A stretch of DNA of 34,046 bases, from contig NW_026971590.1 of assembly GCF_963678635.1 (NCBI RefSeq), positions 1 to 34,046 of the forward strand, read 5' to 3'. A program made the position numbers and the translations under genes. Shown here in pieces: positions 10,401 through 25,400 of this stretch. The stretch is from Symsagittifera roscoffensis. Taxonomy: Eukaryota; Xenacoelomorpha; Acoela; Convolutidae. The notes beneath the pieces were generated by a model. It searched no databases and was not told where the DNA came from. It was given only the letters and a program-made list of their open reading frames with translations. Positions within the stretch are counted from its first letter, which is position 1. Each line of letters starts with the position of its first letter.

Positions 10401-13400
10401 ACCTCAAATTACAAGCAAACCTTAAACTCGAACGTTACGAGTTTCGTAATATTTAATAGATCAATGGTTTATCTCAAATTTAACTTTTTGCTAAAGCTGT
10501 AGTTGATTGCCCGGATCGAGGTTTGCCAAAAAATCCCTTCGGTCGAATTCAAAGGCAAAACATAAAGTCAAATAGGTTGAAAAGCTGAACACAAAATCAA
10601 AACGTATAGTCGAAAAAATTTTGAAATTTATTGACGAAGAACTATTAATTCGAAGATTGAAATATTGGAACCTGATCTAAACTATATTTTATGATTGGAT
10701 AAATTAGATATTTTACCACTGTAAAGTATTTAATATTAACCAATCATGATCCATCTAACTAACAACCCACTTATTTCAGGCGCTAAACAAAATTATTAAT
10801 ATACAATAACGATTGATAAAAAGATCTCAGATCGTTTTCCTAAATTCTGCAGTAATATACAAAACATGTTTGAAAAAAATTTATTGAAAATGAAAATAAA
10901 AATTAGTAGCATGACAAAAAATTGTTAGTAATCATAAAATCATCTGTTGTCCCAGCTTCATCGCCTAAACATAACAGCAATCATAAACTCACTAATATCA
11001 ATCATATACTAAATCTTTTTCTTAAATAAATTTAAACCATTTTAAACTTAAATTCACTTAATTTTAAAATCAGATCATCAAGGCTTATCCTTGGATCTCA
11101 ATTAATTTTCTATTTCACTAAATTTAAAACCTGATCATCACGGCCTATCCTTGGATCAAAAAGAACAATTTTGTTCTCCCCCACCCACTTAGCAAGTGTC
11201 TAACGACCTCAAACGTCGATTCACTATCCAACCCCTCCAAAAGACCCAAGATTGATAGAAATTTTTAAATAAAACTAACCATTCAAATTAAGAGAAACAG
11301 TGAAGAACTCCGGTTATTCATCCTTCACTTGAACCCTCCTCTTACCAGACCCAGGATAGATCTTAGACTTAGTAAGTTGAAAATAGTATCTAACGAACTA
11401 CTTGCGTTCTAATTATACCTGAACCTTGTGGATCGATTTACTATTCTCCAACCCTTGAACACAACCACTACCCCTAAGTAAGATTAAGTAAGTTAACACC
11501 TTAGCTTAGAATAGCCACAAAAACGTACAAAATCATTCTTCGGAATCGATATACCTTTCTTTCCAACCCTAAATAAAAAGACCCAGGTTAAGCTAACCAA
11601 AAAATTGTAAGGACTAACAGTCTAAGAAAATAGAAATACCTAACAACTTTTTGCATCCCTCATCCAAAACTTTATGTCATTCAAAAATCTAGGAAATAAA
11701 CAAACAATCGTTTTACACAACTGTGAGATAGATAATAAAAAATACGATCACACCTCATACACAAACAGTTGGATACATTAGAACAAAACGACAAACAATA
11801 AAAAGAAAAAATATAAACAAACAAAGACAAATCACACGAAAAAAATTTTCAAAAAATAGAAACATTTTCAGAATCAGAAGCCAACAATTTAGATGAACTC
11901 CACAAATTAAAAGATCAATTGATAAAAATTGTCCCATTCACAATCAATTATATTTTTCCGATTCAGAAACAACTTCAAATTTATCAAAAAGAGGAAAAAG
12001 AAGAATAAAAAAGCAATACAAACACAAACCAGTACACTTGTATAATTGGAATCAACCAATTAGACACATCGATAGCTATATATTAACAGTCATCAAACAA
12101 AAAAATGAGCCACACTCAAAGTGACGATAGTCCAGATGACGAAGAGGTTTACCCCTTCCTAATAGATGCACCCGATAATAAAGGGCAACATGATTTTTGA
12201 AAAAATTTACTCGTAAATTTGTTTAAACCCGGAATCAGTCCATGCAAAGCAGAATTCCCAGATTGAACTTTATTTGAAAGACATATGTAACTTAACACAA
12301 CAATATGGAATCTACACCATAGAATTCACCACACCAAATACGAATCATCGTAAATATGTAATTCAAACAGATGATCTTGAATTAGAATTTTCAAAAGTAT
12401 TCCTAGAATATATCAAAAGCATACAACATCATAATTCACAAAGAGCAAACTCTATACTCACTAATGAAGTTTTTGCAATAATATATACCTATATCTCTAT
12501 ATTAGAAAAAACAGAATTTCAAAGTATCTCACCAACTGAAACATCCAAACATACAAAAGTACGACAAGAAATCACATTATTTTCAACTTTTCTACATATA
12601 ATCAAAGAAAATTTCACTAAAGACGATGTTTCACAACACACAAAACATGACTTACAAAAAATTTTGGCATGGTTTATAATAGATTAATTCACACATAATT
12701 TAGACTTAATTTCACAACCAAGAAAAAATTTCAGACCTCAAAATTCAAATGATGATACTGCCATTACAGAACAATCAGACTACGTTTGGGACCCTGAATG
12801 GTCTCATCCTACATTTATAAATATCCCACAATCTATCTCAAGTCAAGCAATAAGTACAATATCTTACCACAGAGATTATTTAAAAGTAGTACCACTAACC
12901 ATTGATGCAACACCATTAAACTACAATACATTTTTACCTGATACACGAAATAACAGTTTAGATTCGACCGTCATACACATTGAAAACCTTAATGGAACTA
13001 GAAATCTTACACAACAAGATATTCAAACACAATCACACTTCATAAATGAAGAAATTGTCCAAACAACAACAACTACACAACAAAGTATTTCACCAATACA
13101 TCCAAATTTAACAACACCAAGAAATACAAATACTTCACTGGCACAAGTAACCTTACAATCAACCGTTAAACCTTCGGTTGCTCCAAAATATTCACATATG
13201 GATTATCAAACATATAGACCCATGACAGTACCGTCAAAAACACGAAAATCATTCACAACAAACACCTTTGCAGAACATAATTATAATTATGCTCACAAAC
13301 AAAGAACAAATCAACCCTGATGAAAAAATAATAATCATGTATGTTCTCACTATTGGGATAACCCAATGACAACAACCAACCCAGTAAATTTTCGAACTAA

Positions 13401-16400
13401 TTCACATCCTCCACAGGATCATAGTGAAAATTACCCATTCTTTCAACAAAATAAAAATAAAAAGCAAGCACCTCATCATACGGATTATTTATCATCTGAT
13501 GATTATTATTTACAACCAGAAATTTTTGCACCATATACCCAAGAATATCGCACACAAGGATCGCGACGACCTCATACGTATAATAGAATTTTCTCCAAAC
13601 CCAACAGATACACGAAATCAACAACCAATACATATGCCAAATCCAACTACTACACAATCTTTTCAACCAATTCAACCACAAAATCCAATGACTCTGCACT
13701 CATATCAACCAACTCAAATGCAAAATGAAATACCGCTTCCATATTACCTTCAGCAACACGAAATAACAAAAAATCAACTTTCAAATTTTTCGCAAATGCC
13801 AAATGCCGCAGAATCACTACAGATGACAACGAATCCATACCTCATGGGTGGATCAACATTAACATCCAATAAACCACTAATTGTATTTACAGGAACAGAT
13901 CCTGAATATTCTGTAGAAGATTATTTCAATGAAGTAACAGCAAATTTAATTTTAAATATAGGACCTGAACCAATTAATACGCCACTAAATCAAAATTGGA
14001 TACGTAGACGCACAGCATTGATACAAACAACCTTAGTTGGTGCAGCTCAAAAATGGTTTTCAGTATTACCTATAGAAATAAAATCAGACTCGAAAAGATT
14101 TACACAAGAATTTTCAAAAATGTTTGACTCCGAAAGAAATAAACAACACCAAAGAGTTTTATGTAATGAAATTCGCAGATTACCAAATGAAACCATCAAA
14201 CAATTAGCAGTACGTATCGAAACACTAGTTCGAAAAGCATATTCACTTAATACACATGACTATAAAAACACAAAAATGACAGAAATTTTAAAGATGACCT
14301 TAACACCTCAATTAAGGAAAATATCAATAAAAAAGAGAGCATCTCATTCTTCCTCAATTCGAGAACCAGATTTAGATATTCGAAAACTAGTAGATAAACT
14401 AGAGCAAGCGAAAATCACAATGAAACTTGAAGAAACAGAAAATCTAAAACTACAATATAATAATCGAATTGAAACAAACACTACACATATAAATAACATA
14501 CAGGAATCAGATACAGACCTAGTTGAAAAAATGACTGAAATACTAAATATTTATGAAAAACATCCAAATTTTAAAGGCAAACCATCTTTCAAAAAATGGT
14601 GTAATTATTGTCGACGATACGGACACAGTATTTCCGAATGTAGACAAAAACAACAAGATAATCAGAATAAACCTCAAAAGCATAATGAACCAAATAAATC
14701 GTTCTATCAATATATGAAAAAAGATCAAAATCTACCAAACAAAAATATATATAGTAACAACAGTTCAGAAAAACCACTTCCGATCAACACCAATTACACA
14801 AGGAATCAATCACCATATAACTCAAGTTATAGAGGAAGATCACCAGAACGAAGAAATACACAAAAATCATCACAAAATAAATATAATCGACCAAATAGTC
14901 AAAATAACTATTTGAGATCAAATTCCAATGCAGCACAAATTGTTTCTAGATTCAGTTCCCAATCAAACCCAAGAAATAAACACTATTCCAATAATCAATC
15001 ACGAAACTCATCATACAACAGAAATAGAAACTATTCACATAATCGAAATAGAAGTTATTCGAACAATCGATATCAGAATTACCCGAACAATCGATCAACA
15101 AATAACTCGTATAATAGATCAAACTATCACAGATCAAATGACAATTATCAAAACAGATGACGAAACATTTCACAAAATCGAAATTCAAGTTATAATAATC
15201 AAAATAGAAATTATTCCCAGTCACCACATAGGAGTAAGAACCATTATAATAATTCTAAACATCGATACAGAAGTAGTACACCAAAACATCAAAGACATAT
15301 TATTCAGGTACAGTCAAATGAAGAAACAACATCAGACCCCCCAGGTATTGATGACACAGGAAGTAACGAACTACAACTAAATCAAATAAACTGTGGATCA
15401 TCAGATACAGAAACTGATACAGAAAATACCATCTCCGTAAATATGATAACAGTCGAAAACGACTATGAACCTATCATATATGAACAACCTTTTACATGAC
15501 ATATAATGAAAATCAATTGGAACTCCTTCGCAATTATTATATTGAACCCATCAATACTACACAAACTGCACAAGAAATAAACGAAACTAACATGGTAATT
15601 AAATCCGATGAAAAAGACAAAATAAAATGTTTAAACACAAATCATATTTATCAAAATATACAAAAAGAACAACCCAGAGAAAAAATTTGGACAATACCAT
15701 TTCTCTTAGAAAGTCCAAGAAACAAAGAATTTCAACCACCAGATCTTGGAATTGATTTTTTAATTGATTCAGGAGCAGAATCAAACATAATTAATATCCT
15801 CACTTGGAATGAAATCAAAACACTACATCCAGCCTTAATACATATCAAAACAGCCAGCAAACTAGCAACAGCACAAGGATCAACATTAGTAAATTATGGA
15901 AAAATCCAATTATTCCTTCTCCCCACAAGAACAATGGAGCAAAATAAAATTCTAAGCAAACCATTTAAACAAATATTTCATATTACTGATAATAAACACT
16001 TAAACACAATATCATTGGCATACCATTTATATCAAAATATATATCAACAATCAACATCTTAAATAGTAAAATACTGATCAAAGATAAGTACACAAAAAGA
16101 AAAAATACAACTCTAACAATTTTTCAAAGATTAAATAAACAACCACCATTTTTCTCAAAATTTTATCCAATTTATAACCAACAACGGAAACACCTGAAAC
16201 CACTATCAGGAAATATATATATAATTTTTCAATAAAACAAGTTCACCAGTATGATAAAAGTCAAAATAAACAACAATTTTTATGTCAGACTTTGAATTTA
16301 AACCTATTAACAAGTTGTTCAGTATCACGATTTCATTCATAAAATATTTGAAAAACACGAATTCTGACTTCCTTTCGTTACACGTGTATAACATTACACC

Positions 16401-19400
16401 GTATCAAGTAACATTACCCTTAGGACTTTTAGGATATTGCGAAACAAACGCTACAATCTCACCCATACATGAAGTAGCCTACCGCGTAAATAATATACTC
16501 CAATTATTAGATATTTGCCAATCCACAATTCTTAACGAAGAATTATCCAGAAATAACATAATAAAAAATGAAAAGAGAAACACAGATTATTTCATAAAAA
16601 CACCATATTTTAAACCAACATTCAATATAACAAATTACACAAAAGAACAACAACAATTTTTAACGATGTTTAATTTTGAACACTCACAAATTACGCAAAT
16701 CGAATTTGACAAACTAGCAAAACAACTGTTAAAATATTCAACAATCTACGCAACATCAAAATTTGATGTTGGGAAAATCAGTTCATCACTACATCTCCCG
16801 TTAAAACCTGACGCAGTTTTCAAAAAACAAAGAGCTAGTAAAGTACCAATTCATTTACATGACAAAGTAAATAGATTACTTGATATTTTAGAACAATACA
16901 AAATTATCTCACCAGTAAAAAAAGAAGAACAACCAAAAGGTAACACATTTATTAACCCTGTTATCATTCTAGCAAAAGGAGAATCTTTAAAAATAGTTTT
17001 AGACGCTAGATACCTCAATTCACTAATTGACGAATCAAATTGCAATTGGCCTATTGAACCAATACAAGTTATCTTAACAAAAATAAACGGAAAATACTTT
17101 ACAACCGCAGATATGAATAGTGCATACAATCAAATGCCACTAGATGAACAATCACGACGCTTAACACAATTTGTTATTGGAAATCAACAATATGAATTTA
17201 ACCGCCTATTCTATGGAATTTCCATAGGACCAGCAGCATTTTCAGCTTTTAATGAGCAAAATTTTTAGACCACTAATACTCAAGAAAAACGCAATCACCT
17301 ATTTAGATGATGTTTTTATGCAATCACAGACAAAAGAGGAAATGTTTACAGTCTTAGAACACTATCATAAACTACTTCAGAATGAAAATCTGAAGGCCGC
17401 CCCCGATAAATCACACTTCTTTTTAACACGAGTTAAATTTTTAGGACATAATATAAAAAGAAACACAATTACTCCATTAAAATCACGCATTGATGCTATT
17501 CAAAAACTTCAACCACCAACAAACAAAAAGAAAATCCAAGAATTCCTTGGAATGTTAAATTTCTTAAGCAAGTACGTTTATAAAATGCAATTATATTTAA
17601 AACCGTTCTATAATATCCTCAGACAACAAAATAAATTTGAATGGACCTCTGAACATCAAACACGATTTGATGAAATTAAAAAACTTTAAACTGAACAAAT
17701 CTCAAACACAATTTCAGATCCAAATCAACCACTCTATGCAATGTGCGATGCTTCAAACTTTGGCATCGGCGCAGCATTACTACAATCACATAGTGATACA
17801 AGTAAAATGAACCTTATATCAGCAAATTCCAGATTATTCACACAAGCAGAGCTACGACTCTCAACTCTAATGAGAGAATGTACAGCTATAATTTATACAC
17901 TTACAGAATATGAATTTCTGATACTTGGATCAAAACATCCAACAGTTCTATTCACAGATCATATACCAATCATTTTTCTCTTTACACAAAAGTCAAATCC
18001 CAATCACTGAGTTTATAGATTTCAACTAATTCTAATGAAATTTCCAAACTTACATATAATTTGGACAGCAGGAAAGAATCTTGCATTACCAGATACATTA
18101 AGTCGAAATACACCACCTGAATTACTTACACGAAAAACTACAGTTGAAATACCAAAGAATATAAAATTTTACCTTGCAAAAGACGAAACATCACCCCGAC
18201 TAGAATGCAAATATGACATTGACCAATCACAAATAAATAACCTACAACATTTCCCACTTTACTTAGATTGCCAAACTAATCACTACGAGGTTGATCTACT
18301 AGGAACATCAACTTTCAAACCAATTCCATACTCACAATGGATAAAAAATAACACCCAACAAAAAAGAATAAAACACCACTCGCATAAAAAATACCTTTTT
18401 CCGTTAATCGAAAAAAAAATTTAACTGATAAAATAAATTTATCAGGACCAAAAACAAATGATTCAAAATACACAATAAATCAAGTTTTTGACCCCCATGA
18501 CCCACTTGACACAATTTCCCTATCTAAATTAGAAATTGAAAATATTTTTCTCCCTCCAACAGATAAAATTACACTTGAACTCTTGAAACAATATCAAAAT
18601 CTTGACCCAGTAATTAGACAACTAAAATCATGGCACAAACACAAAACTAAGCCCGTAAAAGCAGATACCACAATTTTAGTAAATAAAACACTCCTCCGAT
18701 ATTCCAAAAATTTAAAAATACAACAATTAATGAAAACACAGACCTTCTAGAATATCAATTAAATGATTCTACAGTTCCCTGTCTCCCTTTAAGTATGATT
18801 CTAATAGCTTTTAACATTTCACATACACAAAATACTAAAGGACACTCTGGATCAGAGAAAACATATTCAAATTTTACACAAACTTTTTATTTCCCAAATG
18901 CACCAATTTGGATAAAAGTACTATGCAATGATTGTATTGTATGCCAGTTAAAAAAACCTTATCCAAATCAAAAACAAATAGCACAAAAACAAGGTTTTAA
19001 AGGACAAAGTTTATATTTTAACCATCGTATTTCATTCGATACAAAAGGACCAATTTCACCATCCTCTGAAGGAAACTCCTACATTATGGTAATTGTTGAT
19101 GCATTTACACATTATGTAGCACTCAACCCAGTACCACATTGTAACGCTTATTATGCTTACACAACACTTTATGAACACTGGATAGCTAAATTCGGATTAC
19201 CCGAAATCTTAGTTACAGATAACGGTACAGAATTCATAAATAATGAAATCATCACACTATGTCACTTATATAACATCAAACACAAACCACGTACATCTCA
19301 TGCACCTTAGACAAACGGTTTAGTCGAAGGTATGAACCGTTCACTACACGAATATCTTAGATGTATCATAAATGGAAATGATACAAGATACACAGAATGG

Positions 19401-22400
19401 CAGCAGATGTAAAGTTTTTCCTCTTAGCATATAATTCACAAATTACGACAACTCTAGGAATGTCACCACACGAAATGGTTTTTAATCAAAAGCCACGTAA
19501 ACCAATTATGTTTACAGCAAACTCTCATAAAAACGCACAAGGTCATTGCCAACCAAATAAAGACTCAGTTTGTTATAACCTACATTTACACACGCATGAT
19601 GAAGATCATTTTCATCACCCACAAATCCTTAAATTAGCCTCCGGTACACACACCAAATGGATTTTAAATAGAGATAAAAAACACAATGAAATTTACCAAA
19701 GAGTAACAAAAAAGTTGTTACAAAGGCAAAACATTAACGAACAATTTAATTCACGCTTTACACCAGCCTCAGATTTAAAAATTGGAACAGTTGTCTTAAT
19801 ACCTAATTTTAATACACAAAAAGGAATTTCTAAAAAATTACAACCCCTTCGAAAAGGACCATACCAAATAATTGCCAAACCCACTGACGTAACATATAAA
19901 ATCACCGATTCAGACCAAAAAGAAACTGTTCAACATCGGAACAATCTATTGCCTTACTACCCAAAAGAATACGCGAATTAACTCAATTATATTCTTTCAC
20001 AGGTTTAAAAGTTATTCAAAATCACCCACATACGGAAAAAGAAATAAATGAACAAAACGACATTCATCATGGAAAACAAAACACAAAACCAACTACAACC
20101 CAAAACAATACAAAAAAGCTAGATCAAAAAATATCTCAAAAAGAAAGGAAACATAGGAAAATGATAGAATAAATTTTACCACAAGAACAAATCAGAACAT
20201 AGAGAGTCATCACGACTTAGAAATCAACCACGTAAAAACTACAAAACATTCATCCCACAATCTAAAATATTGAAGAAAGTTGAATTTCAAAACTTTAATT
20301 TTCAAATTAATAATCTTTGCACCTCTGGATCATTTTGAACTTTCATTTTTCAAAATAACATGCTGACATACACGCAACAATTTTAGTTCAAATTTAGCCA
20401 ATAGGATTCATTCAATCCGTCACCTTCTATAACTATAACACCAACCAATTAGACGAAAAATATTAAGCTCCAGGCATATCTATAACTATAACTTTACAAC
20501 CTCCAGGTCAAAAATAAGCAAACCACTCAAACTTGACAACTAAAATATATACCATTAAATATCATAACCCTCCCTTATCTAATAACGCAAAGATCAACAG
20601 TATTTTCCCAACTTAGACCTCAAAAACCCCCCAACCAAAAATGATAAATTAGCCTAAAGTAAAAATACGACCATAATAAATTAGCCTTAAGTACAAAAAT
20701 CTCAAAATGATTCCAGATCACCTGACAAATAAAAATAAAGCAAAGAGGACCTCCCGAACACCATAAAATTAGCCCCCAACAAATTTTCACAAAACTCAAC
20801 CCACTTGTCAAAAAATCAATAAATAACTCGACCACACTTGAAAATTGCCCCAAACACCAAAAAATATTCGACCAAGAAATCATTTCTTAAATGCTCTTCT
20901 CTCGATCAGTAAATATCTTTAAATATACAATTTTCAACATTTTCATAAACTTTTTCACAATACTTAAACTTTTATTCATAATTCTCTTTGATACCTTTGA
21001 AGCTTTTATAATAATTTTAATCATTTTTTGCAACATTTTAAAAATTTTCTACTCCCTATTTGAAATATAGCTCTAACTTTCCCAAATCATTGACCATATT
21101 CACGGGTACGATAACAAAGTTTATTTTAATGATACGAACAATTTTTAGTAGAACAGATATTTTTTTACTATTTGTAATTTTTATAATATTTTTATCATCC
21201 CTAATATTGACAATGTGCAAATGTATAAAAAAGGCATTAATCACATTCGCCTTAGCAATAATCCTTTTAATTCTCTTCCTTGAAGAATACTACAATAAAC
21301 ATAAATTTTTTCACTAGGAAAAATCAATCAGAATACCTTCAAAAATTGCTAACCAACAATCACACAGTCAGTCTTCACCGACATCATCCCAAGAAAACCC
21401 GACAATACCTACAACTACCCAAAACCCCCAAACATCCACACGAATTTCTTTCCAAGATAACCTATACACTTTTGAAGAACGACACGCTCGCTTATCTGAA
21501 CCATTAGAACCAGTTCAACGACAGGAACCCCTAAGTGAACCAACATACAACTTGTACCCAACATTACCACAAGAATTAAGTAGAATAAGAAACATTAGTC
21601 AAAACCAAAATACAGTTGAAATAAATAGACAAATTATACATTCTCGACGAAATAGAAATTTTCAAACCCCCCGAGTTCATTTTGATATACCCCAATCCCC
21701 ATCACAAAGTACTCCAGAAAACCCAAATAGCATACTACCGGAAACCCCTACACTTCTTTCACAACGTAGCACCCCAATTATACCCTCAGATTACTTAGGT
21801 TTAACACCAACATCTGAAAAAATACGTGACAATCCCTTTAACCCCCCCAACCGAACATCACGGTTACCATATTGGACAACACACTCATTCACACAAGGTG
21901 AACCAAATTTAATAAATGACCCAATAGATATTTATACGGATACAACAACATCATCATCACTACCAGAAACATTATCACTACCATCAACACCATCAATAAG
22001 CCAGATTTCACCGACGCCTTTCCCCCTAAATTTTCCAAATAACCTCGACGCTAGATATCGAGAACAATCATCAACAAATATCCCTTTAAGATTAGATTGG
22101 AACACGTTCACAGCACCCCCAACATTATTTGGACAACATCCAGAAAGTAACCGACTCCACAATTGGGCACTCCATAAACTACAATATAGACAAGACATCC
22201 ACGAAGACATTCGTGACCATAACATCCAAATACTCCAACAAAATAGTCTACATTTAAAATTCGAAATCACGGTTAAACTTAACCACAACGTTCAACATCC
22301 TTACCCATTAAACCCACCCAATATAACAGCTCAATCGCTACCACCACCATTTATAACAACTGAAGTAATATATAAGTACGACAGATATACCAAAAAGACA

Positions 22401-25400
22401 ATTGGTTACATCACATTTTATAACCCATACTCAGGATTATCATACACATGTATATTCTAAAAATATTGATAATTCAACAAATCTTTTTTCCAATATTTTC
22501 CGATCAAAACACAAATCCTTCTCCCCGCACAGGACCCCAGGACTTATTAGTAACACACTACGATTGCGAAGAAAATGAACAAAAAACACTACACAAATAT
22601 GCAATAAATCAAGTATCACAATGCGAAACGGAACCACAAGCTATAGAAACTACAAATGTAATAGCAACACTGTATTCAAAAGCCGAGCAACAACAGTCTC
22701 AGGATATAAATTTACAGCAACATTTTCCGAAAAGAAAGTACATTGTTCACAAGTTTCAAACGGAAATAAAAACCGACTTGACCACGAATCATTCTACCAA
22801 AGTAATATAGAACGACTTCTACACCTAAATCCCGATGATTGTAAAAACGAGCTACTCAGATTAAATATCACAAGAAATAAAAACACCGACAGAAAACTAG
22901 TATATTTTCAATTTTTTGCCGATTCTGTACATCAAGCAGAACTTGAAAGATATCAAGGACATATAAAACTAGATGAAAAATACCCATACAACGGCGCACA
23001 CGGAAGTTTAACTTATGAAATACAAGATAAGCACTGGATACCACACATTGGTATAAATAACCCATCAAACTGCAAAGCAGACACAAAAAATAAAGGATAT
23101 CAAGAAATATTGTTTTTCGATTGGAAAATACAACTCGAAAAAATACAACTCACACGAGATTTATCAGACAACACAATGATCTATCAAGGAATTGCATTAC
23201 CTTGTAAAAACGATCAAGGTTATTGTGATCCTACAACACGGACACAAGCAACAATTGTTTGGTTTCCCGAAGATACATGCACAACATTTCAAGTAGCAAA
23301 AATACACGCTCGAATGATAAAATTTCACGCAAAATAGTTTATACAATCAATTCCATATGAACAAGTCCATCCATCACGAAAACAAAGTCCTGATTTTCGA
23401 AATCTCCATAATATAGAAAATAAATTAACACGTTTCCAAATATACCAAGAAACAGAAATCGCATGCAAATACAGAAACCCACTTTACAAAACACAATATT
23501 CTGAAATACTAGTTGAATACGAAAAAGGTTTCGACATGACCACTGGAAAAATAAAAATTGACCCTTATGCCACAGGTCACCCTCTACACTAAGGAACATC
23601 ATATATACCAGTTAACTTTCAAAAAAGTAATGGTCAACCTGGTGGAAAACTAAAGCCACATGACACTAGAAGCACACGTTTACAAGAACTATCACTAATG
23701 AATAACACTTATTTTGGTAATATCCACTATGATATCCACTTAGATATGAAGTTAGACTCCACGATTAGTCGAATTTTTCCAGAAATGTCCTTCTCTGAAT
23801 TAGAAACACTTCACCAACTATGCGAATTAGAAAGGACACAAATCCTACAATCACTCGCACTAGCAGTATTAAAAATACCCTACGCAGGATATTTATTATC
23901 AGGAAATAGATCAAATTTTCTAGACTACGAAGGAAACATTTTATGGTTTTATACTTGTACCAAAAAAGTATCACCACTATATGTTTTTGAAGATAAACGC
24001 TGCTATAAAAGAATCCCTATATTTTATAAAAAATAAAGTACATTTTGTTGACACACTTTCAAGACGAACATATTTTTGGGATACCGCAGTCCCATGTGGA
24101 TCCAAAAATAGCCACAATGTAGTACAATTGAACCCTGATGAAGATAAATATTATCTTCTTACTCCATACCTTACGTTAATGCAATCACTCAAAAAATTTC
24201 CACCCGAAAGCATCAGAGCTATTGCTCGTAATCCAAATATTGATTTACAATCAATTGGAATATATTCAAAATCAAATATCCAACACCACATTGGAGCACA
24301 ACAATTCCAAGAATTATTAACACAAATGGACACTATACAAAGACAATCAATTGACCAAAATTTACGCAAACTTGCCGAAACCGCAGGATTTGCAGATATT
24401 TATACACAAAATTATAGCGGATATTTTAAAGACATTAAAGACTATATATATCTAAACGGTGAAAAATACAGACCACAAGATAATTCGCCTATCAATATTT
24501 TGAGCTTTGTTACCTTAAAAAATGAAATTCTCGATTTTCTATTGTGGCCCTATTACATCTTAGAAAAATTGACTATCCTATACGCAATGTTTAACTTTAT
24601 AGGATTTCTTTTTTCACTTTTAAAAGGAATCTATAACACATGCGCTATACAAACACAAGTAAATAGACAAGCAAGTGTAGCACGCATACTATTTGCAGGT
24701 TTTTTGGAATTTTTTCATCATCAATAAACAAAATTCTTCTAGACGCACAAATAAAAGAATATAACACAAAAATAGCGACAAGACAACACATATGACGAAG
24801 AACATAATAACATAGAAGTAACAAGTACCGCACCACAGTTGCCACCCCTACCACATAACCATCCATTATCCTTAGTCCCACGTAATTTCAGAAACCTAGA
24901 AATAACACATAACCCAAATTTTAGACCAAACATATCTCAAAGTCCCATACAACATATAATGACACATCATTCACAAAATAATACACATGAACCAATTATA
25001 GAACAACCCCATACCACCGCTTTTCAGTCTCAAAATAATCATTTTTTTAGCCCACGATGAGCCGACAACTTGGATCCCTACACCGCTCAAATTCCCATCC
25101 AACCAACCTCCACACTCCAATCCCAATAATCCCACTTTTTGCTTTCCCACCACCCGGTTTTCCAACTATTAATATATCATCAAGCATGAATTCGGATACT
25201 AATTCAGATATTTCAGTTTTATACTCCATCTCACAACTTAATAACTCTAATATAGAAACCCCTGACGAACTTGCAGACTCCGAACCATCTCCATCCAATA
25301 ATTTTCAAACCAACTCCTCAGTTTTTTCAAAACCCCCTTTTCAACCAATCCCACCAAATAATCCACTCCCGTCCGTTTCCACTCCTTCTTATTTTTCGCA

